Below are positions 1-7,410 of a stretch of DNA of 11,838 nucleotides, in pieces (positions within the stretch are counted from its first letter, which is position 1; each line of letters begins with the position of its first letter). The position numbers were made by a program, and so were the translations under genes. This DNA comes from Lachnospiraceae bacterium (GTDB taxonomy: Bacteria > Bacillota > Clostridia > Lachnospirales > Lachnospiraceae), in contig JAFTPY010000361.1 of assembly GCA_017463035.1 (NCBI GenBank), positions 1-11,838 on the forward strand, in the 5' to 3' direction. The notes below the pieces were generated by a model. The model did not search any database and was not told where the DNA came from. It saw only the letters and a program-made list of their open reading frames with translations.

Positions 1-1064
1 ACCGGTTTGATAAGCAGAACGAGGAAGCGGTGACGGCTTATTACAATGCGGAGTACTACGGCAGTATGATCGGACCGACGGTAAACTTCATTAACAACTG
101 TTCCCTGACGGCGGTGACGGTGGCGGGTTCGGTGTTGTATTTGTTGAAGAAACTGTCCCTTGGCGACATTTCTTCCTTTGTGCTGTATTCCCGAAAGTTT
201 TCCGGCCCGATTAACGAGCTGGCAAACGTAGTCAGCGAAATCCAGTCGGCACTTTCCGCGGCGGAGCGCGTATTCCGTGTGATAGAGGAGCCGGCGGAGG
301 CGGAGGATATTTACGGTGCAACGGAGCTTTCCGGGGTAAAGGGAAACGTAACGATGAAAAATGTGGACTTTTCCTATGTGCCGGAAAAACCGATTATAAA
401 GAATTGGACCATGGAAGCAAAGGCAGGAGAGCTGGTAGCAATCGTAGGTCCTACCGGTGCGGGAAAAACAACGATTATCAACCTTTTGATGCGTTTTTAT
501 GACCCGCAGAGCGGTGAAATCCGGGTGGACGGACATGAAAACAGGGAAGTGACCATGAAGAGTCTGCGGTCTTCTTATGCCATGGTGTTGCAGGAAACTT
601 GGGTATTTGAGGGGACGGTGCATGAGAATATTGCTTATGGACGAGAGGGAGCTACCAGAGAAGAGGTGATTGCAGCGGCGAAGGCGGCGGGGGTACATGA
701 GTTTGTAAAGCGTCTTCCGGCGGGCTATGATACCGTCATTACGGAGGACGGAGTGAATCTTTCCAAGGGACAGAAGCAGCTTTTAACCATTGCAAGAGCT
801 ATGCTGTCCGAAGCAAAGATGCTTATTCTGGATGAAGCAACGTCAAATGTGGATACCCGGACTGAACTTCGTATCCGTGCGGCAATGTTAAAATTAATGG
901 AAGGAAAGACCTGTTTTGTAATTGCCCACAGACTGTCTACCATACAAAATGCGGATAAGATTATTGTAGTGAATAACGGTTCCATTGAGGAAAGCGGAAC
1001 ACATGCCGAATTAATGCAAAAACAGGGATTTTATTATAAACTTTATGCTTCACAGTTTCAGTAA
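1..1064 (+). CDS. ABC exporter subunit, fused permease and ATPase (5' end missing, TM288/BmrD-like)
   Basis: This is the C-terminal part of an ATP-driven exporter that fuses a membrane domain to an ATPase domain. The frame is open to the left edge (it reads RFDKQNEEAV before the first GTG at 30), so the true start is upstream and the GTG is not a start. About 353 residues are visible: the last transmembrane helices, then a complete nucleotide-binding domain. That domain has Walker A GPTGAGKTT (447-473), a Q-loop in VLQETW, signature LSKGQ (759-773), Walker B MLILDE with the catalytic Glu (819-836) and the H-loop His in IAHRLS (927-929). The LSKGQ signature in place of LSGGQ, together with an intact Walker B Glu, is the pattern of the TM288/BmrD half of heterodimeric exporters, so a partner gene probably lies just upstream. 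The substrate (drug, lipid or peptide) cannot be told. Family assignment is firm; the heterodimer role is inferred. Confidence 0.93.
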   Translation, partial: RFDKQNEEAVTAYYNAEYYGSMIGPTVNFINNCSLTAVTVAGSVLYLLKKLSLGDISSFVLYSRKFSGPINELANVVSEIQSALSAAERVFRVIEEPAEAEDIYGATELSGVKGNVTMKNVDFSYVPEKPIIKNWTMEAKAGELVAIVGPTGAGKTTIINLLMRFYDPQSGEIRVDGHENREVTMKSLRSSYAMVLQETWVFEGTVHENIAYGREGATREEVIAAAKAAGVHEFVKRLPAGYDTVITEDGVNLSKGQKQLLTIARAMLSEAKMLILDEATSNVDTRTELRIRAAMLKLMEGKTCFVIAHRLSTIQNADKIIVVNNGSIEESGTHAELMQKQGFYYKLYASQFQ

Positions 1065-1077
1065 AATGTGATAGAAT
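1049..1077 (+). promoter_or_regulatory. Probable sigma-A promoter of the DUF624-glgB-mscS-glnN unit
   Basis: TTCACA (1049-1054), a 17-base spacer and TAGAAT (1072-1077) match the housekeeping -35 and -10 boxes at five of six positions each. The -35 lies in the last codons of the ABC exporter gene. Transcription would start near 1084 and leave a leader of about 75 bases before the DUF624 start codon. No clear terminator separates the ABC gene from this unit, so read-through is also possible. The call rests on sequence match only. Confidence 0.5.
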
Positions 1078-1158
1078 GGATTAAAATAATAAGGCACAGG
1101 CAGAAGTGTAATTAGGGGAACGCGCAAGCTGTGGCAAGATAAAAGGAAGGATAGTACG

Positions 1159-1830
1159 ATGAGTGGATTTTTCAGTTCCGATAATAAGTTTTTTATTTTG
1201 ATGAGTAAGATTTTCGATTTGATGATGCTTGGGCTTTTGTGGCTTGTGCTTTGCATTCCGATTATAACCATCGGTCCTGCCAGCACTGCAATTTATTATG
1301 CAATGGTAAAGGTAATCCGCAGAGAGCGCAGTTATTTGTTTAAGGAGTTTTTCCGATCCTTTAAGTTGAATTTTAAGCAGGGTGCGGTTCTTACTTTGAT
1401 TTACGGAGTAATGGCGGCAATTATTTATGTGGATCTTCGGTATATGCTGGATTTGTCGAAGGAAGGCTCGAAGGTGGGCAGTATGATGCTGGGAGCGTTT
1501 ATTGTACTGGTTGTATTCGCAATCTTTACGGTAGTCTATATCTTCCCGATTTTGTCCCGCTTTACGATTAATCTCAAAAATTTGATTAAGTGGTCTTTCT
1601 TTTTGGCAATTAAACATATCGGTTGGACATTACTTATAACGGTATTGTTTGTGGGAACCGCGGTAATGCTGTATTTCTCGTTCTTCTACATGCCGCCGCT
1701 TATTTTGTTCCTTCCGGGTCTGTATACGTTGCTGGTATCGTTCCCGATGGAGCATATCTTTAAGAAATATATGCCGGTAGAGGAAGAGTCCGATGAGGAG
1801 TCCGGCATTGACCGTTGGTATAACGAATAG
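1159..1830 (+). CDS. DUF624 (YesL-family) integral membrane protein
   Basis: A 223-residue membrane protein of the DUF624/YesL family, recognised by its N-terminal pattern: a short soluble start, then a first helix ending in the LCIPIITIGPAST motif and a basic loop (KVIRRERSYL) followed by a KEFFRSFKLNFKQG stretch. About five hydrophobic segments are visible, near residues 18-39, 73-92, 108-132, 151-173 and 176-195. The C-terminus is acidic (EEESDEES) and probably cytoplasmic. The ATG at 1159 follows GGAAGG (1145-1150) by 8 bases. No catalytic motif is seen. Family members often sit next to carbohydrate uptake or breakdown genes, but their biochemical function is unknown to me. Here the gene is first in the apparent operon, 30 bases before glgB, which fits a carbohydrate link without proving it. 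Confidence 0.85.
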   Translation: MSGFFSSDNKFFILMSKIFDLMMLGLLWLVLCIPIITIGPASTAIYYAMVKVIRRERSYLFKEFFRSFKLNFKQGAVLTLIYGVMAAIIYVDLRYMLDLSKEGSKVGSMMLGAFIVLVVFAIFTVVYIFPILSRFTINLKNLIKWSFFLAIKHIGWTLLITVLFVGTAVMLYFSFFYMPPLILFLPGLYTLLVSFPMEHIFKKYMPVEEESDEESGIDRWYNE

Positions 1831-1860
1831 GAAACCGGCTGATTTCAGATAGGAGGTTCT

Positions 1861-4233
1861 ATGGAGAAAAAATTGTATGACATGATGCATTGGGGAAGAA
1901 TCGAAGCGGTTGTTTATGCGGAAGAGGACAAGCCTTATGATTTTCTGGGCGCACATAGGACCGAAGACGGCACTTTGATTCAGGCGTATTTTCCGGATGC
2001 ATCCGGAGTAAGCGTGCTTTACAGGGGAAAGGAGTACCCGATGGAGTGCGCGGACGAGAGCGGCTTTTTTGCAGTGCTTTTAGAGCAGAAGAATGTGAAA
2101 ACATACCGGTATCTTGCGACCTATGAGTCCGGAACGGTGGAATGCGAGGATGTTTACCGTTTTGCACCGACCATTTCCGAAAAAGAGATGGAAGCGTATT
2201 CTACGGGGATTCATTACGAAGCTTATAAAATGCTGGGTGCGCATCCGATGACCGTTGACGGCGTGGAGGGTGTACGCTTTGCGGTATGGGCTCCGAATGC
2301 GGTGCGTGTCAGTGTGGTAGGTGATTTTAATTTCTGGGACGGCAGACGTCTTCCGATGCACCGTCACGAGAAGTACGGTATTTTTGAGTTGTTTGTACCG
2401 GGCGTAAAGCAGGGCGATATTTACAAGTATGAGATAAAGGTAAAAGGCGGCCTTACGGTATTAAAGGCAGATCCGTTTGCATTTGCGGCGCAGAAGCGTC
2501 CCGACACGGCTTCCGTTGTGTTTGATTCGTCGGCGTTTGCGTGGAAGGATGCTGCATGGCAGACGGAGAAGGCGAAGAATACTTCGAAGGAAAAGCCGAT
2601 GACAATCTATGAGCTGCATCTCGGTTCCTTTAAAAAGCCGACGGAAGAGGACGGTAGTTTCTACAATTATCGCGAACTGGCGGTAATGGTAGCAAAATAT
2701 GTAAAGGATATGGGGTATACTCATATCGAACTCCTTCCGGTGATGGAGCATCCCTTCGACGGCTCCTGGGGGTATCAGGTAACCGGGTATTATGCACCGA
2801 CGGCCCGTTACGGCACACCGGAGGACTTTAAGTTTTTTGTAAATTATATGCATGAGCAGGGTATCGGTGTGATTTTGGACTGGGTGCCGGCCCATTTCCC
2901 GCGAGATACCTTCGGACTTGCGGAGTTTGACGGCACATGTCTTTACGAGCACAAGGATCCGCGTCAGGGCAGTCACCCGCATTGGGGCACCTTGATATTC
3001 AATTACGGCAGACCGCAGGTGTCCAACTTCTTAATTGCCAACGCTATGTACTGGGCGGAGGAGTTCCATGCGGACGGTATCCGTATCGATGCGGTGGCAT
3101 CCATGCTGTATTTGGATTACGGAAAGCAGGACGGCGAATGGGTTGCAAATCAATACGGCGGCAATGAGAACTTAGAGGCGATTGAGCTGTTTAAGCATAT
3201 GAATTCCATGATGAAGAAGCGGAATCCGGGTGTTGTGATGATTGCGGAGGAGTCTACGGCATGGCCGAAGGTGACTCATGCGGTAGAGGATGACGGTCTG
3301 GGATTTGATTATAAGTGGAATATGGGCTGGATGAACGATTTCACCAATTATATGAAGGCAGACCCGGTTTACCGGAAGGGCAATCAGGGGGCACTGACCT
3401 TCAGCATTATGTATGCTCACAGTGAGAATTTTGTATTGGTGCTTTCTCATGATGAGGTGGTACACGGAAAGGGTTCCATGGTGAACAAGATGCCGGGTAC
3501 TTATGAGCAGAAGTTTGATAATCTCCGGGCGGCATACGGATATATGATGACCCATCCGGGGAAAAAGTTATTGTTTATGGGACAGGACTTTGCTCAGTTT
3601 GCCGAGTGGAACGAAGCAAAGAGCCTGGAATGGGAGTTAGTCGAGGAGTACGAGGCGCATCGTCAGATGCAGGCGTACTATAAAGCGTTGAACCATTTGT
3701 ACACGTCTCACCCGGCACTGTATGAAGGAGATTACCTGCAGGAGGGCTTTGAGTGGATTGACTGTATGGATGCGGAGCGAAGCATTATTACTTTTCTTCG
3801 TCGTTCGAAGGATAGTAAAGAGCAGCTTCTTGTGGTTTGTAACTTCACGCCGGTTACCCATACCGAGTATCGTGTGGGCGTGCCGTTTGCAGGCAAGTTC
3901 AAGGAGATTTTCAACAGCAGCAAGCCGGAATTCGGCGGCTCCGGAGAGGGAAATCCTCGTGTGAAGAAGTCCAAGCCGGTGAATTGGAACAATCGCGACA
4001 ATTCCGTTGAGATTACGATTCCGGGACTTTCTATGATGGTATTTTCCTGTGAGGAGGAGGCACCGAAGAAGGCCTCAGGAAAGAAGGAAGTACCTGAGAA
4101 GAAAGCGGCAGCGGGAAAATCCTGCAAAGCAAGCGCTGTGAAGGAAAAAGCACCGGAAAAGAAGCGTGCGGAGGCTGTAGAAGAAAAGGCACCGGTGAAG
4201 AAGACCGGAAAGCCGAAGAAGAACGAGAAATAA
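1861..4233 (+). CDS. glgB: 1,4-alpha-glucan (glycogen) branching enzyme with lysine-rich C-terminal tail
   Basis: This GH13 enzyme cuts alpha-1,4 glucan chains and re-attaches them by alpha-1,6 links, forming glycogen branches in the cytoplasm. Domains in order: an extra N-terminal domain (about residues 5-110, with PYDFLGAHRTEDG), a CBM48 module (about 123-215, with KMLGAHP and VVGDFNFWDGR), the catalytic barrel, and a C-terminal beta domain ending near 730. The four GH13 regions are intact: DWVPAHF (340-346), DGIRIDAV with nucleophile Asp410, MIAEEST with acid/base Glu463, and SHDEVVHGKGS with Asp531. The Asp-Glu-Asp spacing (53 and 68 residues) equals that of E. coli GlgB as I recall it (405, 458, 526). 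ATG 1861 follows AGGAGG at 1851-1856. At 790 residues the protein is about 60 longer than E. coli GlgB (728); the excess is a charged tail described separately. glgA and glgC are not in the window. Confidence 0.97.
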   Translation: MEKKLYDMMHWGRIEAVVYAEEDKPYDFLGAHRTEDGTLIQAYFPDASGVSVLYRGKEYPMECADESGFFAVLLEQKNVKTYRYLATYESGTVECEDVYRFAPTISEKEMEAYSTGIHYEAYKMLGAHPMTVDGVEGVRFAVWAPNAVRVSVVGDFNFWDGRRLPMHRHEKYGIFELFVPGVKQGDIYKYEIKVKGGLTVLKADPFAFAAQKRPDTASVVFDSSAFAWKDAAWQTEKAKNTSKEKPMTIYELHLGSFKKPTEEDGSFYNYRELAVMVAKYVKDMGYTHIELLPVMEHPFDGSWGYQVTGYYAPTARYGTPEDFKFFVNYMHEQGIGVILDWVPAHFPRDTFGLAEFDGTCLYEHKDPRQGSHPHWGTLIFNYGRPQVSNFLIANAMYWAEEFHADGIRIDAVASMLYLDYGKQDGEWVANQYGGNENLEAIELFKHMNSMMKKRNPGVVMIAEESTAWPKVTHAVEDDGLGFDYKWNMGWMNDFTNYMKADPVYRKGNQGALTFSIMYAHSENFVLVLSHDEVVHGKGSMVNKMPGTYEQKFDNLRAAYGYMMTHPGKKLLFMGQDFAQFAEWNEAKSLEWELVEEYEAHRQMQAYYKALNHLYTSHPALYEGDYLQEGFEWIDCMDAERSIITFLRRSKDSKEQLLVVCNFTPVTHTEYRVGVPFAGKFKEIFNSSKPEFGGSGEGNPRVKKSKPVNWNNRDNSVEITIPGLSMMVFSCEEEAPKKASGKKEVPEKKAAAGKSCKASAVKEKAPEKKRAEAVEEKAPVKKTGKPKKNEK
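4051..4233 (+). other. Low-complexity Lys/Ala/Glu/Pro-rich tail of GlgB with internal duplication
   Basis: Residues 731-790 of GlgB form a 60-residue tail with 19 Lys, 1 Arg, 11 Glu, 11 Ala and 5 Pro and almost no hydrophobic residues. It is probably disordered and resembles histone H1-like tails. It starts where E. coli-type branching enzymes end. Two near-identical DNA copies (GAAAAAGCACCGG at 4144-4156 and GAAAAGGCACCGG at 4183-4195) lie 39 bases apart in frame and encode EKAPEKK and EKAPVKK, which suggests growth by short in-frame duplication. Its function is unknown. Confidence 0.8.
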
Positions 4234-4256
4234 GCAAATATTAGGAGGAACAAAAG

Positions 4257-5078
4257 ATGGACGCATTAGAAGCATTTTGGACAGCAGCATGGCCGAAGGT
4301 ATTTGAAATCGGTAAGATAATTATTGTAGCATTATTAATTTGGTTTATCGGTAAGAAGTTAATCGGACTTGCATTGAAGATTACAAAACGTGCAATGGAA
4401 AAAGGGAAGGTAGATGACGGTGTACAGAGCTTTTTGATGTCTCTGATTCGTATTCTTCTGTACGGGGTATTGCTTGTTGTTTTAGTGGGTACGGTAGGTA
4501 TTAATACGGCGTCTATCATAACGCTTCTCGGTTCTGCCGGTGTGGCAATCGGTCTGGCTTTGCAGGGAAGCCTTTCCAACTTTGCAGGAGGCGTGTTGAT
4601 ATTGATTTTGAAGCCGTTTAAAATCGGCGATTATATTGTGGCAAAGGGCTTGGAAGGTACGGTTACCGGTATCGATATTTTCTATACGAAGCTTCTTACC
4701 ACGGATAATCGTCTGGTAGTATTACCGAACGGTTCTCTTTCCAACAGTGATTTGGTGAATGTCAGTCATGAAGCTACCCGACGTATTGATTTGGTTGCTT
4801 CCGTGGATTACGGCAGTGATATTAAGAAGGTTAAGACGATTTTATTTGACATCGGCTCCAATTTGGAGTATTCTTTTGAAGATGAAGCACATCCGGTACA
4901 GGTGTATGTGAACAGTTATGAAGCCAGCTCCATTGATTTGGGACTTCGTTTCTGGGTAAAGGCAGAGGACTACTGGACTGCAAAGTGGGAAGCAACCGAG
5001 CAGATTAAGGAAAAGTTCGATGCTGCCGGCATCAGCATTCCGTTCAACCAGCTGGATGTTATGATTAAGAATAAATAA
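4257..5078 (+). CDS. mscS: MscS-type small-conductance mechanosensitive channel
   Basis: A 273-residue membrane channel that opens under membrane tension and releases solutes during hypo-osmotic shock. Three helices fit the E. coli MscS plan: TM1 near residues 15-37, TM2 near 60-82, and the pore helix TM3 from about 84 to 120. TM3 has the Gly/Ala packing pattern (LLGSAGVAIGLALQGSL) and runs into the family signature NFAGGVLILILKPFKIGDYI. The cytoplasmic beta domain has the VVLPNGSLSNS motif, and the protein ends with GISIPFNQLDV, which matches the usual MscS tail (GIPFPYPQMDV in E. coli). The length is close to that of E. coli MscS. ATG 4257 lies 8 bases after AGGAGG (4243-4248). The gene sits 23 bases after glgB and 24 bases before the preferred glnN start, so co-transcription is likely. 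Confidence 0.95.
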   Translation: MDALEAFWTAAWPKVFEIGKIIIVALLIWFIGKKLIGLALKITKRAMEKGKVDDGVQSFLMSLIRILLYGVLLVVLVGTVGINTASIITLLGSAGVAIGLALQGSLSNFAGGVLILILKPFKIGDYIVAKGLEGTVTGIDIFYTKLLTTDNRLVVLPNGSLSNSDLVNVSHEATRRIDLVASVDYGSDIKKVKTILFDIGSNLEYSFEDEAHPVQVYVNSYEASSIDLGLRFWVKAEDYWTAKWEATEQIKEKFDAAGISIPFNQLDVMIKNK

Positions 5079-5086
5079 GAGATAAT

Positions 5087-5093
5087 GAGGGAG
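5087..5093 (+). promoter_or_regulatory. Ribosome binding site deciding the glnN start
   Basis: GAGGGAG sits 9 bases before the ATG at 5103. The earlier in-frame ATG at 5085 overlaps this site and has only a weak AAGAGA upstream. The protein from 5103 begins MSEKVTDFFGIDVF, which looks like the normal family start, so 5103 is preferred. Confidence 0.7.
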
Positions 5094-5102
5094 ATTACCG
5101 GT

Positions 5103-7211
5103 ATGTCAGAAAAGGTAACGGATTTTTTCGGAATTGACGTGTTTAATGATACCGTCATGGCGGAGCGCCTTCCGGAAGAAACATACGCAGCATTGAAAAA
5201 GACAATTGAAAACGGGGAAGAATTGGATGCACAGGTGGCGGAAGTGGTAGCAAATGCCATGAAGGAATGGGCAATCGAGAAGGGTGCAACTCACTATTCT
5301 CATTGGTTCCAGCCGATGACCGGTATTACCGCGGAAAAGCATGATGCATTTATTACCCCGGCACCGGGCGGTAAGGTAATGATGGAGTTTTCCGGAAAAG
5401 AGCTCATTAAGGGCGAATCCGATGCTTCCAGTTTCCCGAACGGCGGCCTTCGTGCAACCTTTGAGGCACGGGGCTATACCGCATGGGACTGTACCTCTCC
5501 GGCTTTTGTCCGTGAGGATGCGGCGGGAGTTACCCTTTGTATTCCGACGGCCTTCTGTTCCTATACGGGTGAGGCACTGGATAAGAAGACACCGCTTCTT
5601 CGTTCCATGGAAGCGCTGAATACCCAGGTACTCCGTATTTTGAAATTGTTTGGAAATGACGATGTGAAGAGTATTTCCTGTTCCGTAGGTCCGGAGCAGG
5701 AGTATTTCCTCGTTGACCGTGCAAAGTTTTTAAAGAGAAAAGACCTTATCTTTACCGGACGCACCCTGTTCGGTGCTATGCCGCCGAAGGGACAGGAGAT
5801 GGACGACCATTACTTCGGTACCTTAAAAGAGAAGGTGGCGTCCTTTATGAAGGAGCTAAATGTAGAGCTGTGGAAGCTTGGTATTACCGCTAAGACCCAG
5901 CATAACGAGGCGGCTCCGGCACAGCACGAGCTGGCTCCGATTTACGATATTGCGAATATTGCAACCGACCATAATCAGCTGATTATGGAGGTGATGAAGA
6001 AGGTGGCAAACCGTCACGGCATGGAGTGTCTGCTTCATGAGAAGCCGTTTGCGGGAGTTAACGGTTCCGGTAAGCACAACAACTGGTCCATGGTGACGGA
6101 TACCGGCGAGAATCTGTTCAAGCCGACCAAGAAGCCTCATGAGAATATCCGCTTCTTACTGTTCCTGTCCGCTATCTTAAAGGCGGTGGACGAGAACGCA
6201 GAGCTTCTTCGTTATTCCGCATCCTGTCCGGGCAATGATCACAGACTGGGCGGTCACGAGGCTCCGCCGGCAATTATTTCTATCTTCCTCGGAGAGCAGC
6301 TTGAGGATATTTTGGCGCAGATTAAAGAGAACGGTGAAGCTACCGAGTCCAAAAAGGGCGGCAAGTTAAACACCGGTGTACATACTCTTCCGGCCTTAAA
6401 GAAGGATGCAATGGACCGTAACCGTACGTCGCCGTTTGCATTTACCGGAAATAAGTTCGAATTCCGTACCGTGGGCTCTTCCATGTCCATTGCGGACGTG
6501 AATTCTGTATTAAACACCATTGTGGCGGAAGCTCTTTGCGAGTTTGCGGATGAGCTGGAGCAGGCAACGGATTTTGAAGCTGCGGTAAAGGAACTCATTG
6601 CAAAGACTGTCAGAAAGCATGAACGCATCGTGTTCAGCGGCAACGGCTATTCCGAAGAATGGGTAAAGGAGGCAGAGCGGAGAGGTCTTCCGAACATTGC
6701 TTCCATGGTAGAATCCATTCCGGCATTACTCAGTGAGAATACTGTTCGTATTTTTGAAAAGCATCATGTACTTTCCGAAGCGGAGTTGCATTCCCGTGCC
6801 GAGGTAAGCTATGAGATTTATTCTAAGGCTATTAATATCGAGGCAAGAACCATGGTGGATATGTCCGCAAAGCAGTATATTCCGGCAGTAATCCAGTACA
6901 CCACGGAGCTGGCAAACTCCATTAATACCATTCGTCAGGCAGTGCCGGATGCGGATGTGACCGTACAGACTTCCATGCTGTCCGAAATTTCCGAGCTTTT
7001 GGTAACCGCAAGAGCCGCACAGAAGGCTTTGGAGGCTCGTATTGAGGAAGCGGCGAAGAAGACCCCGGGCAAGGAGCAGGGATTATACTTCCGCATGGAT
7101 GTGGTTCCGGCAATGGAAGCCCTTCGTGCACCGATTGATAAGCTGGAGATGCTGGTAGCCAAGAAGGATTGGCCGGTACCGAGCTACGGCGATCTGTTGT
7201 TTGAGCAGTAA
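5103..7211 (+). CDS. glnN: Type III glutamine synthetase (GSIII)
   Basis: Makes glutamine from glutamate, ammonium and ATP; it is a main ammonium-assimilation enzyme of the cytoplasm. From ATG 5103 the protein has 702 residues, near the roughly 700-730 usual for GSIII and far longer than type I (about 450-470). It begins with the GSIII-specific N-terminal domain (FGIDVF, then HWFQPMTG). Conserved active-site blocks follow: PEQEYFL, QHNEAAPAQHELAPI from residue 266 (metal and glutamate site), GVNGSGKHNNWSM (318-330) and GNDHRLGGHEAPPAI from residue 377. The C-terminal helical region contains VDMSAKQYIPAVIQY, typical of the family. No adenylylation-type regulation is evident. Transcription probably comes from upstream through glgB and mscS, and a terminator follows directly. 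No separate promoter was found in the 24-base gap. Confidence 0.97.
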   Translation: MSEKVTDFFGIDVFNDTVMAERLPEETYAALKKTIENGEELDAQVAEVVANAMKEWAIEKGATHYSHWFQPMTGITAEKHDAFITPAPGGKVMMEFSGKELIKGESDASSFPNGGLRATFEARGYTAWDCTSPAFVREDAAGVTLCIPTAFCSYTGEALDKKTPLLRSMEALNTQVLRILKLFGNDDVKSISCSVGPEQEYFLVDRAKFLKRKDLIFTGRTLFGAMPPKGQEMDDHYFGTLKEKVASFMKELNVELWKLGITAKTQHNEAAPAQHELAPIYDIANIATDHNQLIMEVMKKVANRHGMECLLHEKPFAGVNGSGKHNNWSMVTDTGENLFKPTKKPHENIRFLLFLSAILKAVDENAELLRYSASCPGNDHRLGGHEAPPAIISIFLGEQLEDILAQIKENGEATESKKGGKLNTGVHTLPALKKDAMDRNRTSPFAFTGNKFEFRTVGSSMSIADVNSVLNTIVAEALCEFADELEQATDFEAAVKELIAKTVRKHERIVFSGNGYSEEWVKEAERRGLPNIASMVESIPALLSENTVRIFEKHHVLSEAELHSRAEVSYEIYSKAINIEARTMVDMSAKQYIPAVIQYTTELANSINTIRQAVPDADVTVQTSMLSEISELLVTARAAQKALEARIEEAAKKTPGKEQGLYFRMDVVPAMEALRAPIDKLEMLVAKKDWPVPSYGDLLFEQ

Positions 7212-7245
7212 GGAAAATATCATCAGATAATGTGAGAATAGAAAT

Positions 7246-7296
7246 AAAGGATGTCCTTTTCTATGAGGTATAATCATAGAGAAGACATCCTTTTTC
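7246..7296 (+). terminator. Intrinsic terminator after glnN
   Basis: A left arm (7246-7265) and right arm (7275-7294) of about 19-20 bases pair almost fully, with AAAGGATGTC opposite GACATCCTTT. The loop AGGTATAAT has 9 bases, and a run of T at 7291-7295 closes it. It begins 35 bases after the glnN stop and marks the end of the glgB-mscS-glnN unit. The A-rich left flank could also let it work in reverse, but no convergent gene is present. Confidence 0.88.
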
Positions 7297-7301
7297 TAAA
7301 A

Positions 7302-7320
7302 ATTAGAATTCCATTAGAAT
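7302..7320 (+). repeat. Direct repeat ATTAGAAT x2 with 11-base period, possible operator
   Basis: ATTAGAAT occurs at 7302-7309 and again at 7313-7320. The starts are 11 bases apart, about one helical turn, and the second copy ends 13 bases before the -35 box of the next promoter. Tandem half-sites with this spacing are typical of OmpR-type response regulators. A perfect 8-base palindrome GGTTAACC (7323-7330) fills most of the gap to the -35. No regulator gene is in the window, so a binding role is inference. Confidence 0.45.
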
Positions 7321-7333
7321 ACGGTTAACCCTA

Positions 7334-7362
7334 TTGCATTCACGAAAAAAGTATCATACAAT
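7334..7362 (+). promoter_or_regulatory. Sigma-A promoter of the DUF4097-pspC unit
   Basis: TTGCAT (7334-7339), a 17-base spacer and TACAAT (7357-7362) form a near-consensus housekeeping promoter. Transcription would start near 7369, about 42 bases before the DUF4097 start codon. It lies just after the glnN terminator, which supports separate control of this unit. Confidence 0.7.
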
Positions 7363-7410
7363 AAGGTCAGTTCAGAAGAAGGAACGAAAAAGTACGGGAG
7401 GTTTGGGTAC

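Noticed and set aside
30..32. GTG at 30 as the start of a short ABC protein
   Set aside because: The frame continues without a stop to the left edge, and the visible protein lacks most of the membrane domain, so this is an internal codon.
1084..1158. Structured leader or attenuator before the DUF624 gene
   Set aside because: Only a 5-base CACAG/CTGTG pairing across a long loop was found, with no T run and no recognisable riboswitch core.
3732..4253. Minus-strand open frame of 173 codons antisense to the end of glgB
   Set aside because: It is the mirror of the lysine-rich tail coding region (AAG/GAA read as CTT/TTC), lacks a credible ribosome site and resembles no family.
5085..5102. Alternative glnN start at ATG 5085 (six extra residues)
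   Set aside because: It overlaps the best ribosome site and has only a weak one of its own; the protein from 5103 matches the expected GSIII N-terminus.
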